Positions 1-12,249 of a DNA stretch of 64,000 nucleotides are shown piece after piece. Position numbers and translations under genes: made by a program. Under the pieces are notes generated by a model that had not been told where the DNA came from, made no database searches, and was given only the letters and a program-made list of their open reading frames with translations. The stretch is from Trichobilharzia szidati (taxonomy: Eukaryota > Platyhelminthes > Trematoda > Strigeidida > Schistosomatidae), in contig OX235271.1 of NCBI GenBank assembly GCA_944472155.2, forward strand, positions 101,941,256-102,005,255. Reading direction: 5' to 3'. Numbering within the stretch: position 1 is the stretch's first letter; each line of letters begins with the position of its first letter.

Positions 1-1310
1 GTAACACATACAGAGTTCCATGACTGGAATTTAGATAACTAATAACACACGGATTGTATTTCCGTCTTAGGTTTTCTGATAACAAGAAAAATCCACAAGG
101 TGACGAAACGTAGCATATATCAAAAACCAATACAAAAGATATCTGGTCCATTTCCTCATTTTGATTTAGAATGGAAGTGCCACTTTGGGGGAGATTCTCT
201 AATCGATTTAAACTTTGAAAACTGCTGTTTGGTAAAGACAGTAACAATACACAGGGATTTCTTGACACCTTAAATGAATATTTATGATGCCCTCTTCACC
301 AACGATACATAGACAGCTGTTTAACAACTGATCAGCATTAATTTTTAGTCTGACTGTAGAAAGTGGATTGACTGATTGCATTCACCGTTTTGCCTTTTTG
401 AGAAATCACATCAACCCCGGATAATTCGTGGCTGACGAAATCTTGGCAAGGATAAAATGGCACAAGTGAGTGCAGTATGAAGCAGTAACTCTGCATCCAT
501 ATATGCAGCTTCATCGTGTAACCACTAAAATGATATAAACTGAAGGAGCCTAAAGTATCTGACAAATACCGTTGATATTTGAGGAAACTATGCCGTCTTA
601 CGTAAGTCAGTAAGGTGGGTTGCAGTGCTCAATGCCCATTTTGATCTGGTTCTACTATATATGACCATCCATAATTTACTGTAATCATTGAGACTATAGA
701 CGTTACAGATTTCTGGGAGTAATTTGAGTGCATAGTCTGACAGTACCATCAAGAAGTTATTCAATATAATGCATCGATTGTATCAATGTGGTATGTTAGG
801 GAAGCTACAAATAGATTGGAAAAGAAGCGAATTTCAGCCATAACGTCACCTCATTCTATGCATTCATGGACTACTGATCTGCGACACGTAGAGGTGTGTA
901 GGTTTCTGACCACGGTATACGTAGTAGCTTGAATCTATTATTGAAACAAGAGGTGATATGATTCAAGACCAACTGCATTCTCTTATGCACATTCATACCA
1001 TGATTTTATCCCAACTGTATTTTCTTATTTTGTTTATGCTTTTCCTTTTTGCGCGGAAACATTCTACAACCTTCACACAAGTGTCTTCCTCGTCTTCCTT
1101 TATGTTACTTTCTAATTGATGCACAGATGAAAAGCAAATTATGTCAACTTAGACCATTACACAGTAATACTAAGCAATTTGTTAGTTATGACTGGCTGAT
1201 TGATTTCTTCGGGATATGACTGTAATTTCGTTTATTTGCTTACTTAGTGTCATTTTTTCACATGAAATTTTCGACCAGGTACTCAACATTGTCTCAGATC
1301 CACTGATATG
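1..1310. other. no recognised feature
   Basis: AT-rich non-coding sequence. The open frames are short, lack recognisable domains and have no family signature. A fragment at 75-110 ends in GACGAAACG, which recalls PLE or hammerhead flanks, but no core or helices can be built. Confidence 0.5.
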
Positions 1311-1314
1311 ACTG

Positions 1315-1975
1315 ATTGAGTTTTCAACGTAGAACTGTGCATAGAAGTGCAGTATCTCAAGCTGCCACATTCTGTGTAGCACACAAATGTAGATTAAAAG
1401 AAAACATTCGAAAGAACCACAATGAGTGGAAATAGACTGCAGAAAGAATAATTACATAGGAAAACATGAAAATGTAATGGGTTTGAGTGGTTGTAAAGAA
1501 TGGATACATTTGCACCACTGAGAAATATTTTGAGCCGTATTGCTGATAATCTCCAGCTACTACTTCTTATCGTCTCCACGAAACCAACCAGTCAGTCTAC
1601 ATCTCCCTACATAGCTGCCTCGAACCATCAACGGTGAAATACTTCATCGATTGATGCCAGGTTTTATTTGAACACCCCCAACTCTTTCTCAACCTAGTCT
1701 TAAGTCAGATAATGTTTCTGGACGACGAAGGCTATTACTTGTCAAATGGAATGCATGTCCTAGCCATCTCCATCGATTTGACTTCTCTTCCCATCTAAAG
1801 TTCAATGCCTAACCTCGATATTACTTAAGTTATTCCACTTAATACGAGAGATAGAACCTGAACGTCAGTGTTCAAAGATAGCCAGTCTCTTTAAGTCTTC
1901 TACTTTCAATACCCATGTCTCATAGCCATAATTAAGGACAAAGTGAACCAGGGCACAGTATCCTGCAATCTAACA
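1315..1975 (-). mobile_element. LINE-A 3' fragment (RTE-like non-LTR retrotransposon)
   Basis: On the minus strand, broken frames give the C-terminal reverse-transcriptase-downstream domain of LINE-A. Visible pieces are NYGYETWVLKVEDLKRL, then a stretch equivalent to the RLRWLGHVLRM block, then KTWHQSMKYF. The stretch at 1316-1345 (rc of gttttcaacgtagaactgtgc) is the family's 3' end and recurs near 16550, 18090, 24180 and 57235. Stops and frameshifts are frequent, so this is a dead, 5'-truncated copy. The family assignment rests on agreement among the copies in this window. The RTE-like label comes from the GVRQG motif seen in the longer copy at 16850-19450. Confidence 0.75.
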
Positions 1976-2089
1976 CTTGAAAACTAGTTTTATCCCTGCA
2001 CTTTCCTATCGGCTACTATCTACGTTAATTTTGTCATGAATGTTCTTCAGTTCCTTCGGTTATTTTATCAGATGATAAAAAGAGAAGAC

Positions 2090-2815
2090 GTTCAGCGAAG
2101 AGACTATTTTCGGCGAATTCATCCACATAGCTGTACAATTGCATTTATATACAATTATTTTTGTTAGTATGTACATGACGTTTGTCAAGTTTAGATAATT
2201 AATTAGGTAGTACAAGAATGATCTAATATAGAAACAAGGTTAAATAGATAGTGACTAAGGTAAGATATGAGTTAGTAAGTGAGATGACGTAATATAATTG
2301 ACGAAAACGTTTCAACTTAGGTCAAGATAGCAACAGAGTAATTACAGATGAACTAAGTGGAGGTGGGATAGAGAATAATGTCATTTAAATTAGGACTAAA
2401 ATTGAGCAGATAAGTTGGACGACGTCATATAAATGACTAGGAATTGAGCGTTGGTCAAATCAGTAACAGTGGTAATGAGGTGTAGAAATTAAATCGGGTG
2501 GGGGTAGAGAACAGGAAAGTTGGAAATGTAAAATATTACAATTGAAAGACAAAATAATACGAATGAAGAGACAGAGAGAAATAGAATTTACCTGTCAGGT
2601 ATTTAGATAGATTACGTCCATTGCAAGTGTAGTGATTGAACGAACTTCTTCTGTGTGCAGAGTTCAGGACTTAGCAAGTGAATTATCATTGATTCTGCAG
2701 TTTTAAGAAAAAGGAAGACTGCTTCGTATTCTGTAGACGACTTTGAAGTTTGTTTGGGGTCTAGCTTGGTGTCCGGAATCTATCAGGTGTTCTAAGATAG
2801 AGCTGTGGGGACATC
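2090..2815 (-). mobile_element. Penelope-like element 3' relic (Pol C-terminus plus 3' UTR)
   Basis: On the minus strand, frames starting near 2812 read SSILEHLIDSGHQ, then NFKVVYRIRSSLPF. After a frameshift they read HLLSPELCTQKKFV, the usual tail after the GIY-YIG domain of PLE Pol. The non-coding part down to about 2090 resembles 28465-28570, the 3' UTR of the PLE at 28460-29990. Both contain TTCAGCGAAGAG, GGCGAATTCAT and TAGCTGTACAAT. Reverse transcriptase and most of the endonuclease are missing. Confidence 0.7.
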
Positions 2816-2992
2816 GTCTTTCCAATTGCCCATGAATCATGATTAGTTGTGAGAACATTTGAAACACCAGTTTATTTGATAGCTGACTGATACTAACTTT
2901 TCTTACTCAACTCCCTTTAAAAGACAAATGAGAAGTAGATAGATAGTGACTACAGCATTACACTCAGTAGTCGCCTACTACAACAAAGTTGC

Positions 2993-5328
2993 ACTACGCT
3001 AGAAACTGAAGACATTCTCTACAAGCCAGGTGGCTCAAAATACTTCTCCAAAATAGATCTCAAAGACGCTTATTTGCAGATCCCACTTGACGAAGCTTCT
3101 AGTGCACTGACAACCATTAATACTCCATTTGGATTGTTCAAGTATAAGTTCTTGCCTTTTGGTTTAAAGGTTTCACCTGCAATATTTCAAAAAGTAGTAA
3201 ATCAGATGATAGATGGATTAGATAGTGTTGACTCTTACCAAGACGACATTATAGTTCATGGACCGAACATCGAATTGCATAATGAACGTCTTTTAAAACT
3301 GTTCAGGCGTTTCTGTGAGAAAAATGTTCTTGTTAATCCATCTAAATGTCATTTTACTTTGTCGTCTGTATCATGCTTGGGATACACAGTAGACTCTGAG
3401 GGTTTCAGACCTGATGCTAGTCGTTTGGCACCTCTAATTCAAGCACCGTCACCTAATAATATGTCGTCGTTGAGATCATGGATTGGCACTCTTCAGTTTT
3501 ACTCCAGATTTATTCCCAATTTCACTCAGCTGTTATCTCCACTTTTTAATATTGTCTCCAGTAAACAATTTAAGTGGGAACAACAACATGAAGATATCTT
3601 GCGAAAAACTTTGGAGTTTCTTAATAAACAAGCTTTCTTAAGACCTTTTTCATCGAAAGATAAGTCTGTTCTCACTACAGATGCTTCTCCTATGGGTATA
3701 GCTGCAGTACTTGAGCAAAACGGACAACCTGTTATTTGTATTTCAAGACGTCTAAGTAAGAGTGAACAAGGGTACTCGCAAACCCAGAAAGAGGCTCTAG
3801 CAGTTGTATAGGCAATAAGACGCTTGCACAAGTATCTCTTTGGTACTAAGTTTCACATAGTTACTGATCATCAGGCTTTGAAATTCATTTACAATCCAGA
3901 AAAATCTTTGAATAGATCATCTGCTGCTATGGTTCAAAGATGGAGTTTAGAACTAAGTGCATATGATTACACTATTGAACACAGATCGGCTAAGGATATA
4001 CCTCATGCAGACTTCTTATCTCGTTATTCATTATTTGAAAATTCCCTTATGACACTGATTGTTTGTTAGTCCAGCCGTTACCTGTGGATAGAGTTCGACT
4101 TATAAATGATACTAGGGAATATTACGGAAGCATTATAAGTGCAACAAAAAGAGGTTGGAATATTCAGCGTAAGCGAAGATTTCCGAACTTTTATAAGCGA
4201 AGAGATGAGATTTCAGTCCGTCCTGAAGGATTTCTATGCCTGAATGACAGGATTATTATTCCTCCGACATTAAGATCTGCGATTTTGGATGATCTTCATT
4301 CTGCTCATCTGGCAGCTGATAGGATGAAATCATTAGCACGCCTAATGTGCTGGTGGCCGGAAATTGATGCTGACATTAGCAAAAGATCGAAGAGCTGTTC
4401 CAGTTGTTTGCATAAAATGTCCTATGGAAAGTCATCGTGGGAACCATGGCCTGCCTCTTGTGAGGTTTGGCAGCGTATTCATGCAGATTACTGTGGTCCA
4501 TACTTAAATTCATACTATGCTTTAGTTATTGTGGATTCTTATTCTAGATGGCCAAAAGTCATAATTACAGATAGTGCTAACGCAAAATTCACTCACAGAG
4601 CGTTGAGGAAGATTTTTAGTCGAGAAGGAATTCCAGATGTCTTAGTTACTGATAATGGTACTCATTTCACTGAAAAGAACTTCAATGATTGGCCTAAACA
4701 TATAAGTTATCGTCATCTGTACACAGCGAAAAGTCATCCTCAGTCTAACGCGTTGGCAAAAAATTTCGTACGAACACCAAAGAGTGCCTTAGCATCAATG
4801 ACTCCTAAGAATTTTGACGAGCTAGAGAGATGTGTAGATAACTTCCTACTTCAATATCGCAATGCGGAGCACACAAGTACCCATGAAAGTCCTGCTAAAC
4901 TATTCAAATCTCGAATTCTCCGAACGCATCTGATGTCCACGACTTCTGATGTACATTATTACAGAGGGAATGACTATAGACCTTCTGTTGAAATCATACT
5001 ACAAAAAATGGGAAATCGAATGGTGAAGATATTAGAAATCGAAGATCATTCAGTTCACGACCGACACGTGGATCAAATGAAAATAAATGGAGTAGGTCGT
5101 TCCGATTTCAATTTTAATGATTCCTCTACTAATCCTGATTCTGTAGATAATTCAGAAATAAGTCCAGATGATACTGATGAAACAAATAGCACAGAATCAG
5201 TTAGTAGATCGCAGAGACTTGCAAGCAAACCGAGAGGCATTCAACATGTGGCGGATGTGGTGATTGACAATTTCTATTACTGTATTGTTAAAAATACTTA
5301 CTGTTGTCTGTTAATATTTATTATATGA
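2993..5328 (+). pseudogene. Ty3/Gypsy pol: reverse transcriptase, RNase H, integrase (broken)
   Basis: Polyprotein of an LTR retrotransposon. RT homology begins near 2993 (KYFSKIDLKDAYLQIPL) and includes YQDDIIV around 3236-3256. RNase H follows (LTTDASPMGIAAVL, then TDHQALKFI, then HADFLSRY) but is cut by an in-frame TAG at 3809-3811. A one-base frameshift near 4060 leads into the integrase frame (4063-5328). That frame shows an HHCC-type zinc region (H79, H82, C112, C115), catalytic-position D142 and D197, and a lysine at 233, exactly where the DD35E glutamate belongs. Gag, protease and both LTRs are not visible, so the copy is 5'-truncated. An integrase with E-to-K plus a stop and a frameshift cannot be autonomous. 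A Boudicca-type schistosome Gypsy lineage is possible but could not be verified by reading. Confidence 0.9.
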
Positions 5329-5452
5329 ATTACAAATAATTCTGACACATATAAATTCCTAAATTCATCCCTCTCTGTGTTGTTGCTTGATTTCCTGTAA
5401 TTCGGTCACTGCGAAATACTACTATTACAACTAATCATAACAGTGTATCAGT

Positions 5453-5680
5453 GCATCGGTGGCATAGCGGTTAGGACGCTCGCCGACCAAGCACATGGTC
5501 TGGGGATCGATCCCAGGCCGACGCAATCCTTTACCTCGCTAGGCCAGAAATAATGCTGGTGAAGAGGAAGGGTTGGTCATGAGGCTAGCAACCCTCTCCT
5601 GTAAAATAAACACTGCTACAGAAGCTTCAAGCTACTAGCTTGAAACCCAATGTTCCACTGGGGAACGTGAAGGAAAAAAA
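5453..5680 (+). mobile_element. SINE-2 copy, tRNA-derived
   Basis: The head is tRNA-like: an A-box-like segment (GTGGCATAGCGGTTAGG, 5459-5475) and a B-box-like segment (GGGATCGATCCC, 5503-5514) inside a roughly 72-nt cloverleaf-length block. A unique body follows. The tail, ttgaaacccaatgttccact then ggggaacg, is followed by an A-rich end. The short direct repeat tatcagt occurs at 5446-5452 and 5681-5687, a plausible target-site duplication. Further copies lie at 18277, 46450 and 59826. The tail resembles the 3' end of LINE-B. Confidence 0.8.
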
Positions 5681-5689
5681 TATCAGTAT

Positions 5690-6935
5690 TTGCAGGAGAA
5701 ATTCATATTCTCTGTGGGTTTTATTGTGCATTAGTCAATTAAGAAGTTCAATACTTTACCAGGAATCTATTGTGATCACTAGTAACTTCTTGTAGCATTG
5801 TATGAAGTGCTATGAAATTAAACGGAATATCTGTTAAGTTCTAGTTTGGGTTTGGGAATGATTAAGTTAGGCTAAGGACTGGACAGGGTTAGGCTAACTT
5901 AATAAGAGAAATATCAAGGTTGGTCCGAGCTACATGAGGGGTAGTTTAGGGACAGTTTCACATGAGGATTAGAATAAAGGAAGATAAGGTTAGGGTGAGA
6001 AGACCTTGATGAATACATGTGTATAAAATATGGTCTAGTTTTTCTGTCGACACAGCACTGCGAAACTGGGAGGTATTTTCTTCGCACGTCAAAAAAAGCC
6101 ATCCTGTGTTTCGTGCCCTTTTATTGATAATTTTCACGAATGTATGTATTTTATACGCAAGACTTGCCCTTTCTATGTGATCGGTGCATTCAACGCCATC
6201 TGTGCGTCGCTACACGCTGGTGACAAATTTGTCACTAAGCTGTTGCTTGTTAACACTCCCCTAACCTAATATAAACATAACCTCACACTAATCTTGCTGC
6301 TACCTACCCTTCCCATGCTTACTAAAACGCCGAATTAAATCTCGCTAATTCTGAACTAAGTCTGACATTCTGTAGTGAGTTAATTCCGAAATTGTTCTGA
6401 AATGGTTTGGTTGTCCGCATAGACTAGAACTCATTGCTGGTTTTCAGCATGACTGGCACTAATTCAGCACCGTGTTCTTTTTCTAGGCATTTTCAGAAGT
6501 TGCTCTCGGACTAGCTGCGAACTTTGATAAAGGAGTGAATTTTGCATGCTCTTGTTTAATTTTGCCTTTTGTTGTGTTACACACTCCAAAAGTCGATTTC
6601 TACGTTTCAGTTTTGAGTCTATTTAGTGACATGAAGTTGTGTTCTTATAGCTTAATATATATATATATATATATACATATGTATATCCATTTTTGTGCAC
6701 TCATTGGTTTTTTATCACTGATTTATAAAGGTCATAAAAAGAAAGTAATATTTGAATCTTGTTTGCCTTAATTCGCTCTAAAAAGCATGCCAATCTAAAG
6801 GAACAGCTGTGGAAGGGTTATGTTCCAATTTCCAGTAGAGGAGGAAGGAATGCAGTGTGATAGCTACGAGAGATTGTTTCATAGCATGTGCACAAACCTA
6901 GCTCTTGCAGCATACAAGCGCTGCTGCTAACCTCC
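5690..6935. other. no recognised gene; AT microsatellite
   Basis: Non-coding sequence. It holds a dinucleotide run (AT)n at 6655-6675 and short repeats of the TTAGGCTAA kind near 5868-5905. A frame open from 6535 spans the microsatellite and has no domain, so it is not annotated. Confidence 0.5.
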
Positions 6936-7323
6936 GACGAACTGGCTGTACAATGATTTCTGTGGTGCGACTAAGTTTCGTATAACGGAAGCCATCGTCA
7001 CTCTCAGTGGGGCTCTAAAGCTCATGGACTGCAAGGGTCTTACACCGCAAGAAAAGAGCGACTACTGCTCAGACACTGATGACGTGACTGGCGCCATCGA
7101 CCAAACAGTATACGTTCCTGATGCTTCTCTGTCAGGGAGTGAGTGACCTTCAGCACAAAAGAGCACCCAATATATTCAAGACACCCATGCTGCCCCTACG
7201 ATACCGGACAAGTCCTCCACTGACAGTAATTGAAAGACTGGCACGAAGAAGAGGAGTAACAGGGGTCGAAATCCCGCAGCTCAATTCGCCCAGGAATTTG
7301 TAGATCAAGCCTCGTTCACACCA

Positions 7324-7794
7324 GTGGATAGCAGGCAGATAAAATTGACTACGATTAGCGAGGAGGACGCCAATGAATGGCGTAATGTAGTCTGTCGCAA
7401 AAAGCGAGATAAAGGCAACATATTGGCCACACTGCCCACGAAATACAGAAAGACACTTACTCCGCAGAGCAAGAAAGCCACGGCAAGCAAACCTGATCTC
7501 TCCGAAAGGTTGCTCATTCTCTACAAGGTGGAAGAAGCACCGGCCTCCGATCCCAAGGCCAGATTCGAGCATGACCTTAATTTGGTCAAGCCCCTTTTAG
7601 ATAAGCTACTGCCAAAGACAGTATCAGGCATAACAATACACAATGTATATAGAATCGGCCAAAAGCCTGACCCTACGGTTAATCAGCCTGTACGCTTCCC
7701 CAAAGTCGTACTAAACTCCAAAGAAGAGAGGGATGCCATTCTAAGCAACTCTCAAACTCTTAAAGGATCAGGCATATACGTCCGTGCCGACTAA
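7324..7794 (+). pseudogene. ORF1-like protein of the CR1-like element
   Basis: Open frame of 156 codons at the place where a CR1 element carries ORF1, just upstream of the endonuclease relic. It is rich in Lys, Arg and Asp. It has a basic N-terminal third (SKKATASKPDLSERLL) and a more ordered C-terminal part (ITIHNVYRIGQKPDPT, then RFPKVVLNSKEERDAIL) that resembles an RRM-like or nucleic-acid-binding fold. The first in-frame codon is GTG rather than ATG, so the true start is probably lost or further upstream. Its role would be RNA binding or chaperoning during retrotransposition; this is inferred from position only. Confidence 0.55.
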
Positions 7795-9193
7795 TATCTA
7801 GCACATAGTGTCAAAAGACAGTCTGCGGCCCTAGAATTAAGCGATCGACACTGAAACAGCGAAAAAACCTTAAGATTAAGGGTTTTCGGGTTGTCAGAGT
7901 TCGAAGTTTGATGATCCCGAAACATCTGTGGGTAGGCCACGGAAGCACCAAACTGAATTGACTGTTTGCTACACAAACTCCAGCAGCCTGGAGTTTGAGC
8001 TGGGTTATATGATAGACTCCGGAAATCCGGATGTAATTATCATCACAGGGACATAGCCCACACCCGAAGTCACTAATAACGAAGTTAACCTGACAAACCT
8101 CGAAGTGCATAGGTTGGACCGACTAAGTCGCAAAGGAAGTGGTGGATTAAGAAATGCTTAACCGTGCGTAGCATCGAAGTACTCGCTCACGAAAGTGAAT
8201 CGTGAGAACTTCTACGCTGCAGACTTAGATGTATAAGCCAAGATATTGACCTCACTGCTATATACTGCAGTGCAGATGAATTCCTGATAGAGAAGCTAGG
8301 CTCCTGGACATTGAAGTCTCGTAATCAGCGACTTCAACGCCCCAACAGTTGACTGGACAAGCCTTACAACGCCATCTTCAGACAACTCCTTTGATTATAA
8401 ACTGCTGGAATCTAGCATTTCGCTAGCCCTAGTCCAACATGTCATTAAGCCCACGCGCTATGACTCACAGCACTCCTCCTCAACTCTGGACCTAGTGTTC
8501 TCCCATGGTGAGGATGTGGATCTCATACAACATCTTCCTACTTTAGGAAAAAGTGATCACGCTGTGTTCACTTTCAAGTCCACAACATCATGGGCCAAAA
8601 CCCTAGCTCGATGCAATCGTTTCGGCAGCCAACTCAGTGAACTGGTACATCAACCTAGAGTACCAAGTAGAAGCCTTGTGGGACCAATTTATGCAACTTT
8701 ACGCCTAAGTAACTGAACTTTTGTCCCTTGGTCTGTCCTAAAGGGTTGGAAACATTGCCCACTTGGATAAACCTAGTGATGCGTAAGTTACTTAGACGCA
8801 AACATAAATGCTGGAACCTGTTTGCCACACTTGAGACTCCTGAGACCAGGAAATTATACAACACTGCTAGGAACAAAGCCATTGCAGAAATCCGCCAATC
8901 AAGGATGAAGTTCAAAACACATCTGGCTCAAAATGCAAAGGCATAGACTAAGAAAATTTTCTCGTACATGAATTTCAGAAATAAAATATCCAGTGGTGTC
9001 CCAAACCTGAATATTGAAAATGACACAATAGAAGATCAAGAAAAAGCAGAAGCAATGGCAGACTACTTCTCCCAAGTCTTTACGCAGTAGTCGTCAATCC
9101 TCATAGGATCAGCTTTGGCTGCATCAGAGGAACACGGGATAGATTCCGTTGACGTTGACCAAGACATCATGCTCAACTGCCTAATGAAACTAG

Positions 9194-9889
9194 ATGCAGA
9201 AAATCAATCCTGATAATCTTCATCCAAGGTTTCTCAAGGAGCTATCAGCTCACATAGCTGGCCTACTGACCACTACCTACAAGCTATCTTTCCTAAATGG
9301 AGTGTTACCGCGTGACTGGAAAGACATCATAGTAATCCCCATCCACAAAGGAGGGTCAAGACAATGCCCTTCAAATCACTGGCCTATTAGTCTTACTAGC
9401 ACTTTAATCAAGACACTGGGAAGAACCATCAAGAAAAGTATCATGGCATATCTGGAAAATAACAACTGGTTATCCAGAGCACAGCATGGCTTCCGGGGGA
9501 CCCTCTCATACCTGTCAAATCTTCTCACTGCAAGAGAAAGCTGGGTCAAATCAAGGGACAACAGAAGACCCGTCGACGTCGTCTTCATAGACTTCAGTAA
9601 AGCCTTCCATAAAGTTCCTCACAAAAGACTAGTCATGAAGTTGGAAAGTCTTGGTACCAAAGGCAGCTTACTAAACTGGATTGGCGAATCCCGCATAGAT
9701 AAGAGGCAGAGGGTTAGGATCAACTCGAAACTCTCCTCCTGGACAGTAGTGCGTAGCGGAGTGCCACAAGGTACGGTACTCGGACCTCTCCTATTTATTT
9801 TGTATATCAATGAGTTATCTCTGCTCACCGATTCTCCTATGGTCTTATACCCAAATGCCTTAAAAAATTTTGAGATAGCTGAAGGATGA
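9194..9889 (+). pseudogene. CR1-type reverse transcriptase fragment, catalytic motif C lost
   Basis: 231-codon open frame from an ATG. RT landmarks are ISLTSTLIKTLGRTI (65-79), QHGFRG (97-102), motif A VFIDFSKAFHKVPH (130-143; catalytic Asp133 present, the usual AFD Asp replaced by His139) and motif B SGVPQGTVLGPLLF (188-201). Where the active-site YADD should follow, the sequence reads YPNA (219-222), so both catalytic aspartates of motif C are gone. The frame shifts just before the ATG and again after 9889. The enzyme would copy the element's RNA at a nicked target; this copy cannot. Confidence 0.88.
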
Positions 9890-10699
9890 CAGTGATACGC
9901 TCGCGTTGCAAGGGGACCTCAAGAAATTGTCAGAATGGTCCATAGAATGGATGCTTCCGATCAATGTGGCAAAATGTGAAACCATGCACATCGGACAAGC
10001 AAGCACCAGCTCCTATGAACTAGAGGGAATGACACTCCCATCAGTTCAGACTTAGGTGTCATAGTTAGTTACGATTTAAAAACTACAGCACACTGTCGAG
10101 CGGTGGCTGCACTTAGTTTAAGATCTTTATGGGCAATTCGCACACCCTTTACTAGACTTGCCAGAGATATGTTCACCTACTTATATACATCTCTGGTGAG
10201 GTCAAGACTAGAAAACTGTATCCAGGAAGCCAGTCCTTGTCTTATAAGGGGACTCACATATTCTAGAAAGGGTCCAAAGGAAGGCTAAACTTAACATTCT
10301 TTGCATGACTAACTTATCATACGGCGAAAGAATGAACAGTTTAAACCTCTTCTCTCAAGCATACCGTAGACAGAGAGGAGATTTAATAACAATGTTTAAA
10401 ATTTTAAATTATGACTACGGACCTGATCTATTCTCTCTTTTCCTTCCCATCAAGTCAGAACACTTTAGAGGACAGAGAAGGAGAATTCGAATGTCAAGAT
10501 GAAACTATATTGCTGCGGAGTATTGATTCTTCACACCGAGACATAAACTCCTGGAACCGACTCCCAGAAAAAGTGGTGTTAGCGACCTCAATTGACTCAT
10601 TCAGAGAGGCTTAGACAAGCACAGAAATTAACTAGGTAAGGATTAGCACGGGGTTCAAGTTTTCTATCCCCAACCAATAAACCTGAATTTGAACCTACT

Positions 10700-11040
10700 G
10701 GGTTTGCTAATCAGCGTTGTTTCAGCCCTCTCAGTCCCGATTCAGCACTGATTGGCACTACTTAAGAACAAAAGGACCTAATTCAGTGCATAGTAGCGAT
10801 TTTTGAGTTTTATTTCAGCACTTTAGGTATTACTTCATTTTCAAATCCCATTTTTGAGGTTTTGTCACATTAATTAGGCGTCCAGTGATTTTTTAAAAAC
10901 CACCAGCGTTATTTCAGTACGTAGTGGGTTGAGGTTTGCTAGATAAAATATTCATTTACCATAAAACGACATTATCGACGCATTGGTTCGAGTTAGTTTA
11001 GAATTATTGTAAGCTTATTATTATACTATTGTTTCCTTTA
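10700..11040. other. no recognised feature
   Basis: Non-coding sequence between the CR1-like 3' end and a LINE-B relic. It has repeated short words (ATTTCAGCAC, GATTGGCACTA) but no gene signature. Confidence 0.45.
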
Positions 11041-11105
11041 GATCCTAGGAGAACACAGAGCTTCATCTGCACGTCTCCATCGCGTTCGGTTCTCTACAAA
11101 CGTTT
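11041..11105 (-). mobile_element. LINE-B 3'-terminal relic (about 65 bp)
   Basis: The reverse complement shows gagaaccgaacgcgatgg, then gagacgtgcagatgaagc, then gttctcctagg. This matches the last 60-70 bases of LINE-B copies ending at 47885, 58905 and 62105. It is an extreme 5' truncation. Confidence 0.65.
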
Positions 11106-11168
11106 TCACATGGCTTGAGTTAGCCTAATCCTAACCTATTCCTAGAATGACCTTCTTCATATTCTTTC

Positions 11169-11198
11169 ACTAGCCTAATACTATAGTATTAGGCTAGT
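11169..11198. repeat. perfect 30-bp palindrome
   Basis: The stretch 11169-11198 equals its own reverse complement at all 30 positions, with its centre inside CTATAG. It could extrude as a cruciform. It lies about 575 bp upstream of the H4 start; no function is implied by position alone. Confidence 0.9.
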
Positions 11199-11711
11199 AT
11201 ATACACTTATCACATATCCTGTTTAGTATTTCTACAACGCTCCTTTCATCATGTACAACCAATATGGTGTCTTAAACAAGTCTAGGTTTCACTCTCTTGC
11301 TCTGCTTGTGACCTGCAACGACATTGGTGTGTTCGTCTCCCAATGTCACTACTCAACCTGGACTACATTATTCATCTCCCTACAAACAAAATCTTGAAAA
11401 CACTAACTACGACACATGAGGTAAAGATGAGGTGAGTCTAGGTCTGAAAAATGTCTACCATCGAAGCGATAACACCTACTCCACATTACCCAACTCAAGG
11501 TTACACTTTGAACCAATCACAACTCTGCAAAACTCATTCTAACACAGTGTTCTCAAATCAGCATATTACAGTTTCTGGAGGCAATTTATGCAGAAATCAA
11601 CTTTCCTGTTCCTCCATGAAGAAGTGCACTGATAGCCTGAAATTTGTTTAAGCTGACCATTTGCTTTATTTACATTGGTTATAATTTGGCTCGAAATTCT
11701 GAGGAATTCGC

Positions 11712-11718
11712 TTATATA
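11712..11718 (+). promoter_or_regulatory. TATA box of histone H4
   Basis: TTATATA lies 55 bases before the H4 ATG, which fits a short 5' UTR. ATTGG (inverted CCAAT) occurs at 11675-11679, and CCAAT occurs near 11513. Placement fits a core promoter, but no transcript start is known. Confidence 0.6.
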
Positions 11719-11769
11719 CCCCAGTGATTGGGACATACCTAGACATCTGGTTCTGCCTACTTCTAGTGA

Positions 11770-12084
<315 letters not shown>

Positions 12085-12125
12085 TCCGTCAAATATGATA
12101 CCTGTATCCTGTTGGGATATTCATA

Positions 12126-12139
12126 GCTCTTCTTAGAGC
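12126..12139 (+). promoter_or_regulatory. histone mRNA 3' stem-loop
   Basis: GCTCT-TCTT-AGAGC lies 41 bases after the H4 stop. It forms a five-pair stem with a four-base loop, followed by CAACA. This matches the layout of the metazoan histone stem-loop (six-pair stem, four-base loop, then ACCCA-like tail), except that the outermost pair (A-C) is lost and the loop is UCUU. Confidence 0.75.
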
Positions 12140-12241
12140 CAACACATTTGGATGTACAGACCTGAGTTTCACTTCATTGTTTTGTCATTTATCAATGCTT
12201 GAACCATTGTAATGCTCCACTTACTGGTATGTTTCATCATG

Positions 12242-12247
12242 AATAAA
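12242..12247 (+). terminator. polyadenylation signal downstream of H4
   Basis: AATAAA lies 158 bases after the H4 stop. With the upstream stem-loop it offers two possible 3'-end pathways for the mRNA. Confidence 0.5.
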
Positions 12248-12249
12248 AG

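Larger units (their letters stand above)
6940..10695 (+). mobile_element. CR1-like non-LTR retrotransposon, nearly full length but decayed
   Basis: The order of recognisable parts is that of a CR1/Jockey-type LINE. An ORF1-like open frame (7324-7794) is followed by an apurinic-type endonuclease relic: SDFNAPTVDW near 8330 and the conserved GKSDHAVFTF near 8555. Next come the reverse transcriptase (9194-9889) and the C-terminal block (RRQRGDLITMFKILN near 10365, NSWNRLPEKVV near 10545). The end near 10695 (cccaaccaataaacctgaat) looks like a CR1 3' terminus with no long poly-A. Many stops and frameshifts show an old copy. The 5' limit is approximate. The SR1/Perere group of schistosomes would be the comparison. 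Confidence 0.82.

Noticed and set aside
5453..5524. tRNA gene
   Set aside because: tRNA-like head of SINE-2; the same head with the same body recurs at 18277 and 59826.
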